The position numbers and the translations under genes are program-made. From assembly GCF_048268305.1 (NCBI RefSeq), contig NZ_JBLWVT010000007.1, positions 124,001-188,000 of the forward strand: a stretch of DNA of 64,000 nucleotides, written 5' to 3'. Each line of letters opens with the position of its first letter. The stretch's first letter is position 1. The DNA is from Pseudodonghicola sp048268305 (GTDB lineage Bacteria > Pseudomonadota > Alphaproteobacteria > Rhodobacterales > Rhodobacteraceae). Under the pieces are notes generated by a model, which saw nothing but the letters and a program-made list of their open reading frames with translations, searched no databases and was not told the DNA's origin. This document shows, in pieces, positions 1 to 8,139 of this stretch.

Positions 1-23
1 TTTTGCCGGCTATATGGCGTTTT

Positions 24-815
24 ATGGACAAAACACTCTCCGACTCACCCGATACCGCCGATCCACTGCTGGAGGATCGCTATATCGTGCCCGGCCTGGT
101 GCGCGGGCTGCGCGCGCTGGCCGCCTTTTCGCCCGACCGGCAGGAAATGACGCTGGCCGATCTGGCGCGCGAACTGGGGCTCAGCCGCTCGGCCGCCTTC
201 CGCACCGCCTATACGCTGGCGCAGATGGGCTTCCTTTTGCAGGAGCCGCGCAGCAAGGCCTATAGCCTGGGGCCGGCGGTGCTGCGGCTCGGCTATGGCT
301 ATATGGCGACGCGTGAACTGGTCGAGCTGGCCCTGCCCGAGATCGAACGGCTCAGGGACGAGACCGACTGGTCGACCCATCTGGGGGTACGGGATGGCGA
401 CCGGGTGCTTTACATGCTGCGCTGCCCCAGCCGGCTGGGGATGGGCAGCATCGTCCATGTCGGCAGCCGTCTGCCGGCGGCGGTCACCACCATGGGGCGG
501 GTGTTGCTGGGGGATGTGGACGAACAGACGCTGATTGCGCTTTATCGCGATCAGGGCGCCGCGCCGGGGCGCAGCTTTGCCGATATCCGCGCCCAGTGGG
601 AACGTGACTGCGGCGCCGAGACGGTCGAGCAGATCGGCAGTTTCGAGGCCGGCATCGCCTCGGTCGCGGCGCCGGTGCATGACATGTCGGGCCGGGTGAT
701 CGCGGCGATCAACGCGACAAGGGGGACCGAGGACAGCGGCCCGATCCCGGAAGAGGTGCGCGCGGCGGTGCGCGCCTGTGGCCATCGCATCTCGGCGCTC
801 TTGGGCGGCGACTGA
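24..815 (+). CDS. IclR family transcriptional regulator
   Basis: A 263-residue DNA-binding regulator. Residues about 25-85 form the winged helix-turn-helix of the IclR family (recognition region around LARELGLSRSAAFRTAYTL), followed by an IclR-type effector domain running to the C-terminus that begins near ALPEIERLRDETDW and contains the characteristic GSRLPAAVTTMGRVLLG block. IclR/PcaR/PobR-type proteins usually bind an aromatic or small carboxylic acid and control catabolic operons. An upstream TTG at base 3 is in frame, but the ATG at 24 gives a normal family N-terminus and is preferred. The target is not visible: its left neighbour is outside the window and about 400 bases without a gene follow it. 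Family assignment is firm, effector unknown. Confidence 0.92.
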   Translation: MDKTLSDSPDTADPLLEDRYIVPGLVRGLRALAAFSPDRQEMTLADLARELGLSRSAAFRTAYTLAQMGFLLQEPRSKAYSLGPAVLRLGYGYMATRELVELALPEIERLRDETDWSTHLGVRDGDRVLYMLRCPSRLGMGSIVHVGSRLPAAVTTMGRVLLGDVDEQTLIALYRDQGAAPGRSFADIRAQWERDCGAETVEQIGSFEAGIASVAAPVHDMSGRVIAAINATRGTEDSGPIPEEVRAAVRACGHRISALLGGD

Positions 816-1211
816 GCCGGCGGCTGTCGGAAATCGGCCCGGCGACTCGGGGGGCCGGAGCAAGATGAGGGGGGCGGGCTGCTGCCCTCCCATTGTTTTT
901 CCAGACGCTGGCGATCTTTCCATCGGTGAGGATGTCGGAAATTTCTTCCCCGCAGTCGGAAGGCTGCGCCTCCCCCCCCTGATCCGTGACAGAGGATTAT
1001 CAGGCAGCCGCTATCGGGCCAGATCAACCAGATCAATGTACGGCAGCGAGCCCGGCTTGGCGGGCAGGCGGACCGCGATCAGACCCGCATCCCGATGTCC
1101 TTTCCCCCGGGGGAAGGGCCCAGAGGGCGCCGTCTTGGCACGCGGTGCGATTGCGCGACGCCTTCCTGCTTGACGAGCGGAGCGGCATAGCCTAGTCAGC
1201 ATCTGCTCCGA
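816..1211. other. Intergenic region, no gene recognised
   Basis: About 400 bases between the IclR gene and tRNA-Gly. Several open frames cross it on both strands, but none has a protein-like composition, a good ribosome binding site or a recognisable domain. A GC-rich palindromic run (CCCCCGGGGG, near 1107) is the only notable structure. The end of this stretch should hold the tRNA promoter. Confidence 0.5.
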
Positions 1212-1285
1212 GCGGGTATAGCTTAATGGTAAAGCCCCTGCCTTCCAAGCAGGCTATGTCGGTTCGATTCCGTCTACCCGCTCCA
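1212..1285 (+). tRNA. tRNA-Gly (anticodon TCC)
   Basis: A complete cloverleaf reads from GCGGGTA (1212-1218) to TACCCGC (1275-1281), followed by discriminator T and an encoded CCA (1283-1285). The anticodon arm is CCTGC-CTTCCAA-GCAGG, giving anticodon TCC, which reads GGA and GGG glycine codons. The T-arm contains GGTTCGATTCC. It is a singleton, distinct in sequence from the two tRNA-Gly(GCC) copies near 38.5 kb. Confidence 0.97.
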
Positions 1286-1575
1286 GTATCTCCTGTAACG
1301 ATTTGTTTTGTTGGGCAAATTTATGGGAGACATGTTGCGCTAGCCAACCCTGATAACACGAAATGAAACGCGGCTTCACAGGCTGAAGCTGAAGCCATGG
1401 TTTCCCGACAGGCGCTTTTCCCGCGCGCTGACGCTGGACAGCCTTGATCCTCCACACAAAGGGTGGCAACGCCCAGAAAAGTCTCTGCCGGTCATCGGCG
1501 GAGCGAGGTCGCCGAGCAGACGCTCATGCCCCCGCCATGCGACCGGCCAATCCGCCGAACAGAGAACCTGCCTTC

Positions 1576-2118
1576 ATGGCCCCCTTCGACAAGCTCCTCC
1601 ACAGACGTCGCGACAGCCGTCTGCGCCCCTTCTTGCCCGGTGTTGTCGCTGGGGTCCTCCTGGCAGCCCTCGGCGCCTCTCCGGGCGCCGATGCGGCCTC
1701 ACGGCACATGATCACCGGAACCGCCAGCGTGATCGACGGCGACACCATCGAAATCCATGGCGCGCGGATCAGGCTGCATGCCGTTGACGCAATCGAAAGC
1801 CGTCAGCGCTGCCTTCTGTCAGATGGGACAGAATGGAGATGCGGCGCCGATGCCGCAAAGGCTCTCTCCGAGAAAATTGGACAGGCTCCAGTCGAATGCC
1901 GCGTGACGGACAAGGACCGATACGGCCGCTTCGTCGCCAAGTGCTTTCAGCGGGGCGAAGACCTCAATGCCTGGCTGGTCGCAAGCGGCTGGGCGGTGGC
2001 CTATCGCCAATATGGGAAGGACTATGTTTCGCGGGAGAGCGAGGCCAAGGCCGCGAAACGGGGCGTCTGGGCCAGCCAGTTCGTGATGCCCTGGGACTGG
2101 CGCCGCGGCAAGCGCTAG
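1576..2118 (+). CDS. Secreted thermonuclease (staphylococcal nuclease) family protein
   Basis: A 180-residue protein with a basic N-terminus and a hydrophobic segment (about residues 18-40, ending ADAASR) that looks like a signal peptide or membrane anchor. The SNase domain follows: DGDT at 54-57, RIRLHAVDAIE at 64-74 carrying the catalytic Arg and Asp/Glu residues, and DRYGR at 114-118 with the second catalytic Arg. The last residues (YVSRESEAKAAKRGVW) are the usual SNase C-terminal helix. It should cleave nucleic acids in the periplasm or outside the cell. The ATG at 1576 was chosen over an upstream in-frame start because it puts the signal peptide at the N-terminus. Two conserved Cys pairs could form disulfides. 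Confidence 0.85.
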   Translation: MAPFDKLLHRRRDSRLRPFLPGVVAGVLLAALGASPGADAASRHMITGTASVIDGDTIEIHGARIRLHAVDAIESRQRCLLSDGTEWRCGADAAKALSEKIGQAPVECRVTDKDRYGRFVAKCFQRGEDLNAWLVASGWAVAYRQYGKDYVSRESEAKAAKRGVWASQFVMPWDWRRGKR

Positions 2119-2288
2119 GGTCGCCCGCCCCGATAGGATAGGGCGCGATCATTGTCCAAGAGGCGCGGAGTGGGGCGGAGGGGGCTCAGGCTGTCCGGAA
2201 GCCTCCGTCGGTGCCGGGGGCTCTGCCCCCTTGCCCACAGCACATGATCGCAGTGGCTGCCCTGGCGCGCACAAGTGGCGGTTTCGCC

Positions 2289-2759
2289 TCAGACTTTGGC
2301 CGCGCGCTGCGCCTCGCGTTGATCCACCACGTCGGAAAAATTGTTGAAGAAATTGATCGTCAGCGTCTTGAGTTCTCTTTCGATCAGGCGGCTTCCAAAG
2401 CGCATGATCGCCCCATCCAGGTGCGACTGGACCACATAGGAGAGCTGGGTCTTGTCTTCCGAGGATCTGGTGAAGATGATGATGATATCGCCTTTTGCCA
2501 GGTCAGCAAGTCGCCCCCGGCCGCGTATCGCAATGCCAAGCTTGTCCGGTTTTCCCGACGTATCAAGTTCGATCACGCAGGGAACTTCCTCGTTGAGCCA
2601 TGCGATGCGAACGCCGATCCGGGCCTCGAAGTGGTTTTCCGAAATTTGCGTCAGGCCGTTGCACTTTGGAATGCAACGCTGGAGCACGCGAGGCTTGCAG
2701 AACAGCGCATAGGTTCTCCCCCTTGGGGCGTTGATCGTCTTGCTGTCCTGAAATTTCAT
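2289..2759 (-). CDS. CoxG-like SRPBCC family protein
   Basis: A 156-residue protein resembling the CO dehydrogenase subunit G (CoxG)/SRPBCC fold: it starts MKFQDSKTINAPRGRTYALF, the typical first strand of this helix-grip fold (normally I.AP...VW..L.D...L..CIPG), followed by the LQRCIPKCNGLTQI block. The C-terminus (GSRLIERELKTLTINFFNNF) matches the final amphipathic helix. CoxG proteins help anchor or mature molybdenum CO dehydrogenases, and many relatives are lipid-binding START-like proteins. No coxSML gene is nearby, so the role is unknown. Base composition is clearly lower in GC than its neighbours, which may indicate a different origin. It is convergent to the SNase gene. Confidence 0.7.
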   Translation of the reverse strand: MKFQDSKTINAPRGRTYALFCKPRVLQRCIPKCNGLTQISENHFEARIGVRIAWLNEEVPCVIELDTSGKPDKLGIAIRGRGRLADLAKGDIIIIFTRSSEDKTQLSYVVQSHLDGAIMRFGSRLIERELKTLTINFFNNFSDVVDQREAQRAAKV

Positions 2760-3295
2760 CGTCGGAACCTAGCTGAATTTCGAAAAGTCAAATTGGGTCA
2801 TGTCATGACATTTACGATGGGCGCGTTTCGGAAGTCTTGCAAAAAATGACTGTGCGCGACAGATCGTGGGGGCGCGACGCGGAAAATTATAACGTTCATA
2901 TTTCATCGCCCCTGTCGCGGGGGCCGGGGAAGCACTGAGAGAATGTGCCGTATCGGTTCCCTTGTCCTGATCCGGGTGAATGCTGGCGATGTCATCTCAG
3001 GCTCTCGGCAAGCTGGCGTCTTTCGGGCGGTCCGGGACCTTTCGGCGTAGCTTAGGACATCTTGCGTCAGTTCGGTTCAGATCGCGTGCGGGGGGGCGAA
3101 GAAGCCGCCTGTCCCACAGCTATCTTGACGCGAGAGACCGGATGTCTCCGGGAATGACCCTTGATCCTGCCGTTCCGAAGGCCGCGCGCCGACAAAGACA
3201 ACTGTGCGCTTGACCCGCCTGTCGGGCGCCGCCATGAAACGGTCCGGGGCGGCAATGTCCGGTTTTCCCGCAGTTCAGCCAGATAAGGACCCGTC
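2760..3295. other. Intergenic region with a 12-bp palindrome, no gene recognised
   Basis: About 535 bases between the divergent CoxG-like and ABC transporter genes. The half near the CoxG-like gene is relatively AT-rich. Open frames here (for example on either strand around 2980-3333) have no domain, no convincing start and arginine/serine-rich translations typical of non-coding GC-rich DNA. Confidence 0.5.
2800..2811. promoter_or_regulatory. Candidate operator, perfect palindrome ATGTCATGACAT
   Basis: A perfect 12-bp inverted repeat lies 41 bases upstream of the CoxG-like start codon in an AT-rich patch suited to a promoter. It could be a repressor site for that gene; no matching regulator is adjacent. 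Confidence 0.3.
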
Positions 3296-5116
3296 ATGGC
3301 CCGCCGTTCCACCCAGACCCCCGCCGCCGTCAATGCCCCCGGGGCCGAAACCGATCGGGCGCGGTCGCGCCGGATCGGGGTGCTGGGGTCGCTCTGGCCC
3401 TATATGCGGCCCTATCTGGGGCTGATCATGGCGGCGCTGGTGGCGCTGGTCTTCACCTCGACGGTCTCGCTGATCCTGCCGCTGGCGGTGCGCCGGGTGG
3501 TCGACAGCTTCCGTGACGGCGAAACCCAGTTGCTCGATCAGTATTTCCTGGCCGCGCTTGGCATCGCCGGGTTGCTGGCCGTGGGCACCGGGCTGCGTTA
3601 TGCGCTGGTCACCAAGCTGGGCGAACGGGTGGTGGCCGACCTGCGCAAGGCGGTCTTCGACCGGGTGATCGGCATGAGCCCGGAGTTCTTCGAACAGATC
3701 ATGACCGGCGAGGTGCTGAGCCGGATCACCACCGATACCACGCTGATCCAGTCGGTGCTGGGCTCCTCGGCCTCGATCGCGCTGAGGAACATGCTGCTGT
3801 TCTTCGGCGGCATGGTGCTGATGCTGCTGACCTCGGCCAAGCTGACCGGGCTGGTGCTGTTGATCGTGCCGGCGGTGGTGGTGCCGATCCTGGTGCTGGG
3901 CCGGCGGCTGCGCCAGGTCAGCCGCGAGAACCAGGACTGGATCGCGGCCTCTTCGGGCAATGCCTCCGAGGCGCTGGGAGCGGTGCAGACGGTGCAGGCC
4001 TTCACCAACGAGGCCGCCACCCGCGCCCGTTTCGGCGAACTGACCGAGACCTCCTTTCAGGTGTCGCAGCGGCGCATCCTGACCCGGGCGCTGTTGACGG
4101 TGATCGTGATCTTCCTGGTCTTCACCGGCATCGTCGGGGTGCTGTGGATCGGCGCGCGCGATGTGCGGGCCGGGGTGATGTCGGACGGGATGCTGGTGCA
4201 ATTCGTCATCTATGCGGTGCTGGTGGCCGGCTCGGTGGCCGCGCTGTCGGAAATCTGGAGCGAACTGCAGCGCGCCGCCGGCGCCACCGAACGTCTGGTT
4301 GAACTCCTGAATGCGGTGGACAAGGTGCAGGACCCGGCGACGCCGCGCGCCCTGCCGCAGCCGGCGCGGGGCGAGATCGCCTTTGAGGGGGTTACCTTCC
4401 GCTATCCGGCCCGGCCCGAGACCGCGGCGCTGTCGGATGTGTCGCTGCATATCCGGCCGGGCGAGACGGTGGCCTTCGTTGGCCCCTCGGGTGCCGGCAA
4501 GACCACGATCATCCAGTTGGCGCTGCGGTTCTACGACCCCGATCAGGGCCGGGTGACGCTGGACGGGATCGACCTGCGCGACATGGCGCGCGACGATTTC
4601 CGCCGCGCCGTCGCGTTGGTGCCGCAGGACCCGGTGATCTTCGCCGCCTCGGCGCGCGAAAACATCCGCTTCGGCCGACCCGGGGCGACGGATGCCGAGG
4701 TCGAGGCCGCTGCCATGGCCGCCGCCGCGCATGACTTCATCGTGGCGCTGCCGCAGGGCTATGACAGCTATGTGGGCGAGCGCGGCGTGATGCTCTCGGG
4801 CGGGCAGAAACAGCGGATCGCCATCGCACGCGCCATCCTGCGCGACGCTCCGGTGCTGCTGCTCGATGAGGCGACCAGCGCGCTCGACGCGGAAAGCGAA
4901 CGGGCGGTGCAGATGGCGGTCGACGAGCTGAGCCAGAGCCGCACCACGCTGATCGTTGCCCACCGGCTTGCCACGGTGAAAAAGGCCGACCGCATCGTGG
5001 TGATGGAGGCTGGCCGCATCGTCGACATTGGCAGCCACCAGGAGCTGGTCGCGGGCGGCGGGCTCTATGCCCGGCTGGCGCGGCTGCAGTTCACCGACGG
5101 GGCGGCGGCGGAGTAG
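3296..5116 (+). CDS. ABC exporter half-transporter, fused permease and ATPase
   Basis: A 606-residue type I exporter half-molecule that should work as a homodimer in the inner membrane. Residues about 30-325 form the six-helix ABC transmembrane domain, including the intracellular GEVLSRITTDTTLIQ segment. The ATPase domain follows from about 355: Walker A GPSGAGKTT at 396-404, Q-loop LVPQDP, signature LSGGQKQR at 500-507, Walker B VLLLDE at 520-525 and H-loop AHRLATV. MsbA/LipA-like and multidrug exporters share this layout, and the substrate (lipid or drug) cannot be decided. It stands alone with about 200 bases before the next gene. Confidence 0.93.
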   Translation: MARRSTQTPAAVNAPGAETDRARSRRIGVLGSLWPYMRPYLGLIMAALVALVFTSTVSLILPLAVRRVVDSFRDGETQLLDQYFLAALGIAGLLAVGTGLRYALVTKLGERVVADLRKAVFDRVIGMSPEFFEQIMTGEVLSRITTDTTLIQSVLGSSASIALRNMLLFFGGMVLMLLTSAKLTGLVLLIVPAVVVPILVLGRRLRQVSRENQDWIAASSGNASEALGAVQTVQAFTNEAATRARFGELTETSFQVSQRRILTRALLTVIVIFLVFTGIVGVLWIGARDVRAGVMSDGMLVQFVIYAVLVAGSVAALSEIWSELQRAAGATERLVELLNAVDKVQDPATPRALPQPARGEIAFEGVTFRYPARPETAALSDVSLHIRPGETVAFVGPSGAGKTTIIQLALRFYDPDQGRVTLDGIDLRDMARDDFRRAVALVPQDPVIFAASARENIRFGRPGATDAEVEAAAMAAAAHDFIVALPQGYDSYVGERGVMLSGGQKQRIAIARAILRDAPVLLLDEATSALDAESERAVQMAVDELSQSRTTLIVAHRLATVKKADRIVVMEAGRIVDIGSHQELVAGGGLYARLARLQFTDGAAAE

Positions 5117-5314
5117 GGCGCTCTGCAATGCAAACCGGATTTTCTCGGCGAAACCGGCGCGCCGGGCGTCTCGATTGGCGCGACGTCATCCCCTCGGCCG
5201 CCTGATTTCCCAGGCCATCGCCTTGAAACCCGGCTGTTTTCCAACCAATCTGGCCTATGGGTGATCTTCCGCTCGCAAGATGACCCGGAAGCAAGCCGTC
5301 AGGGAGGACGTGAT

Positions 5315-7204
5315 ATGGGTTTTGCCGGAGTGCAGGATCGGCTGGCGATCGAAAACGAGATGGCCTGGGAACAGCGCGATCTTCCCAAGACGCTCTATCA
5401 CATGCTGGCCGGGACGGCGCACAAGTATCCCAACGGCAAGGCGGTCAGCTATCAATTGCTCTCCGGTCCCACGGACAAGGCCGAGACGCTGACCTGGTCG
5501 CAGCTTTTGGCGCAGAGCTGCCAGGCGGCGAACCTGTTCCGCACGCTGGGGGTCGGCGAGACCGATGTGGTGGCCTGTGTCCTGCCCAATTGCAACGAAA
5601 CGCTGCTGACCATCCTGGGCGGGGCGATCGCGGGGATCGTCAATCCGATCAACCCGCTGCTGGAGCCCGAGCAGATCGCGGCCATCCTGCGCGAGACCAA
5701 CGCCAAGGTGGTGGTGACGCTCAAGCCCTTCCCGAAGACGGATGTCGCCCAGAAGGTGGCCGAGGCGGTACGCCATTCGTCCCATGTCAACACCGTGCTC
5801 GAAGTCGATCTGAACCGCTATCTGACGCCGCCGAAATCCTGGGTCGTCCCGCTGATCCGGCCGAAGATCGAAGGCAAGGCGATGATCGCCCACGCGGATT
5901 ACGTCGATTTCCGAGCTGAGCTGAAGAAGCAGCCGACCCAGCTGACTTTCGAGGATGGCGGCAAAGATCGGGTCGCCTTCTATTTCCACACCGGCGGCAC
6001 CACCGGTATGCCGAAAGTGGCGCAGCACAAATACTCTGGCGCGATCTATAACGGCTGGATCGGCAGCACGCTGCTGTTCACCCACGAAGACAACATGATG
6101 TGTCCGCTGCCGCTGTTCCACGTCTTCGCCTGCCACGTGGTGGTGATGGCGGCGCTCGCCTCGGGGGCGCATGTGGTGTTCCCGACGCCGGCGGGCTATC
6201 GCGGCGACGGGGTGTTCGACAATTTCTGGAAGCTGATCGAACGCTGGAAGATCAGCTTCATCATCACCGTGCCCACTGCCATCTCGGCGCTGATGCAACG
6301 ACCGGTGAACGCCGACGTCAGCACGGTGAAGATCGCCTTCTCCGGCTCGGCCCCGCTGCCGGTCGAGCTGTTCCGGCGGTTCGAACAGGCGACCGGTGTC
6401 AATGTCGTCGAAGGCTACGGTCTGACCGAGGCCACCTGCCTGGTCTCCTGCAATCCGCCCGACGGCGAGAAGAAGATCGGCTCGATCGGCATTCCCTTCC
6501 CTTACTCCGACGTCAGGATCATGAAGGGATCTCCCGAGGGGCCGAAGCAATGCGGTGTCGACGAGATCGGCGAGATCTGCGTGTCCACCCCCGGTGTCTT
6601 CGCCGGCCATACCTATACCGAGGCGGCGAAGAACCTCGATCTCTTCTATGACGACAAGTATCTGCGCACCGGCGATCTCGGCCGGATCGACGCGGACGGC
6701 TATGTCTGGATCACCGGGCGGGCCAAGGATCTGATCATCCGCGGCGGCCACAACATCGACCCCGCCGAGATCGAGGAGGCGCTGCTGAGCCACGAGGCGG
6801 TGGCCTTTGCCGGCGCCATCGGTCAGCCCGATCCCTATGCGGGGGAAGTGCCCTGCGCCTATGTCGAGCTGGTCGAGGGCGCGGTGGTGACCCAGGACGA
6901 GCTGATGCAGCACTGCAAGATCCACGTTCACGAACGGGCGGCGCGGCCGAAGTTCGTGGGCATCCTCGACGAGCTGCCGAAGACCGCCGTCGGCAAGGTC
7001 TTCAAGCCGGATTTGCGCAAGATGGCGATCACGCGTATCTATAACGCAGCGCTGGAAGAGGCGGGCGTTCAGGCCCGGGTCGAAGGCGTGATCGACGACA
7101 AGACCCGGGGACTTGTCGCGCTGTTGCGGCGCAACGGTGCTGACGAAGGCGATGTCGCCCGGGTGCTGGGAGCCTTCACCAGCCCTTGGGAATGGGAAGA
7201 ATGA
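5315..7204 (+). CDS. Acyl-CoA synthetase (AMP-forming)
   Basis: A 629-residue adenylate-forming enzyme that activates a carboxylic acid with ATP and CoA. Visible motifs are the phosphate loop HTGGTTGMPK, GYGLTEAT, the hinge region TGDLGRIDADGYVWITGRAKD, RGGHNIDPAEIEEAL, and the C-terminal catalytic Lys in LPKTAVGKVFKPDLRK. Length is longer than a short-chain synthetase and fits medium/long-chain or specialised acyl substrates. The ATG at 5315 is preceded by AGGGAGG; an earlier in-frame start at 5261 lacks one. It overlaps the following esterase gene by four bases (ATGA), so the two are co-translated and probably act on related acyl substrates. Confidence 0.9.
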   Translation: MGFAGVQDRLAIENEMAWEQRDLPKTLYHMLAGTAHKYPNGKAVSYQLLSGPTDKAETLTWSQLLAQSCQAANLFRTLGVGETDVVACVLPNCNETLLTILGGAIAGIVNPINPLLEPEQIAAILRETNAKVVVTLKPFPKTDVAQKVAEAVRHSSHVNTVLEVDLNRYLTPPKSWVVPLIRPKIEGKAMIAHADYVDFRAELKKQPTQLTFEDGGKDRVAFYFHTGGTTGMPKVAQHKYSGAIYNGWIGSTLLFTHEDNMMCPLPLFHVFACHVVVMAALASGAHVVFPTPAGYRGDGVFDNFWKLIERWKISFIITVPTAISALMQRPVNADVSTVKIAFSGSAPLPVELFRRFEQATGVNVVEGYGLTEATCLVSCNPPDGEKKIGSIGIPFPYSDVRIMKGSPEGPKQCGVDEIGEICVSTPGVFAGHTYTEAAKNLDLFYDDKYLRTGDLGRIDADGYVWITGRAKDLIIRGGHNIDPAEIEEALLSHEAVAFAGAIGQPDPYAGEVPCAYVELVEGAVVTQDELMQHCKIHVHERAARPKFVGILDELPKTAVGKVFKPDLRKMAITRIYNAALEEAGVQARVEGVIDDKTRGLVALLRRNGADEGDVARVLGAFTSPWEWEE

Positions 7205-8139
7205 CACGCAACTACAGCGATCTGATCGACGAGGAGGTCTGGGCCTTCATCGCCAAGACCGCCGAGAGCTATCCCGACGATGCGGTGGACAATTCCGTCG
7301 GCGAACAGCGCCGCGTCTATGACGTGATGTGTCAGGCCTTTGCGCAGCCCTATCCCGACGGGGTGACGGCCAGCGATCAGTCGGCCGCCGGCGTGCCGGT
7401 GCGGGTCTATTCCGCCGGCACCCCCGACCGGACGGTGATGTATTTCCATGGTGGCGGTTTCGTGGTGGGGGGGCTGCACAGCCATGACGATGTCTGCGCC
7501 GAAATCTGCGCGCGAACCGGCTATCGCCTGGTCTCGGTCGACTATCGGCTGGCGCCAGAGCACAGCCACCCCGCCGCCTTTGACGACTGCTGGACCGCGA
7601 CGGTCTGGGCGGCGAAGGAATTCGGCGATCCTCTGGTGCTGTCGGGCGACAGCGCCGGGGGCAATCTGGCGGCCTGCGTGGCGCATCATGCGCGCGGACG
7701 GCTCGACGGCATTCTGGGGCTGGTGCTGATCTATCCCGGCCTCGGTGGCGACGGCAGCGCACCCTCCTACCGTGAAAATGCCAATGCGCCGCTCCTGAGC
7801 GCGGCGGAGATGGCGTTCTATGAACGTGTCCGCCTGGCCGAGGGGCAGGAGAAGCCGACCGACGATCCCACCTATGCGCCGCTCCTGGACAGCGATTATG
7901 CCGATTTGCCGCCGACGGTGATCATCTCGGCAGATTGCGACCCGCTGCGCGATGATGCCCCGGCCTATGCCGCCAGGCTGCGCGCCGCCGGGGTCAGGGT
8001 GCATTGGATCAACGAACCCGGGCTGGTGCATGGCTATCTGCGCGCCCGTCATATGGCCGGGCGCGCCCGCGAGAGCTTTGAGCGGATCGAGGTCGCGATC
8101 GAGGCGTTGGGTCAGGGGCTCTGGCCCTACGACGATTGA
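7201..8139 (+). CDS. Alpha/beta hydrolase, HSL (fold-3) esterase type
   Basis: A 312-residue esterase of the hormone-sensitive-lipase group. The oxyanion motif HGGG is at 83-86, the nucleophile Ser151 is in GDSAGG, the acid is in DCDPLRDD (about 245-252) and the catalytic His277 is in HGYLRARH. Its start overlaps the acyl-CoA synthetase stop by four bases, which implies coupling; together they could hydrolyse an ester and activate the released acid. The ATG at 7201 is preferred over an in-frame start 15 bases upstream because of this arrangement. Its 3' end is overlapped by 131 bases of the convergent FAD oxidoreductase gene. Confidence 0.9.
   Translation: MTRNYSDLIDEEVWAFIAKTAESYPDDAVDNSVGEQRRVYDVMCQAFAQPYPDGVTASDQSAAGVPVRVYSAGTPDRTVMYFHGGGFVVGGLHSHDDVCAEICARTGYRLVSVDYRLAPEHSHPAAFDDCWTATVWAAKEFGDPLVLSGDSAGGNLAACVAHHARGRLDGILGLVLIYPGLGGDGSAPSYRENANAPLLSAAEMAFYERVRLAEGQEKPTDDPTYAPLLDSDYADLPPTVIISADCDPLRDDAPAYAARLRAAGVRVHWINEPGLVHGYLRARHMAGRARESFERIEVAIEALGQGLWPYDD

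Noticed and set aside
1444..1575. Upstream start for the SNase gene
   Set aside because: It would place about 44 residues before the signal peptide; the ATG at 1576 gives a normal exported protein.
2119..3295. AT-richer area considered as an insertion sequence or genomic island
   Set aside because: No transposase, terminal inverted repeats or target duplications are visible; only one ordinary gene lies here.
5255..7207. A 650-codon minus-strand frame opposite the acyl-CoA synthetase
   Set aside because: Arg/His/Asp-rich composition and no domain; the plus strand has a complete AMP-forming enzyme.
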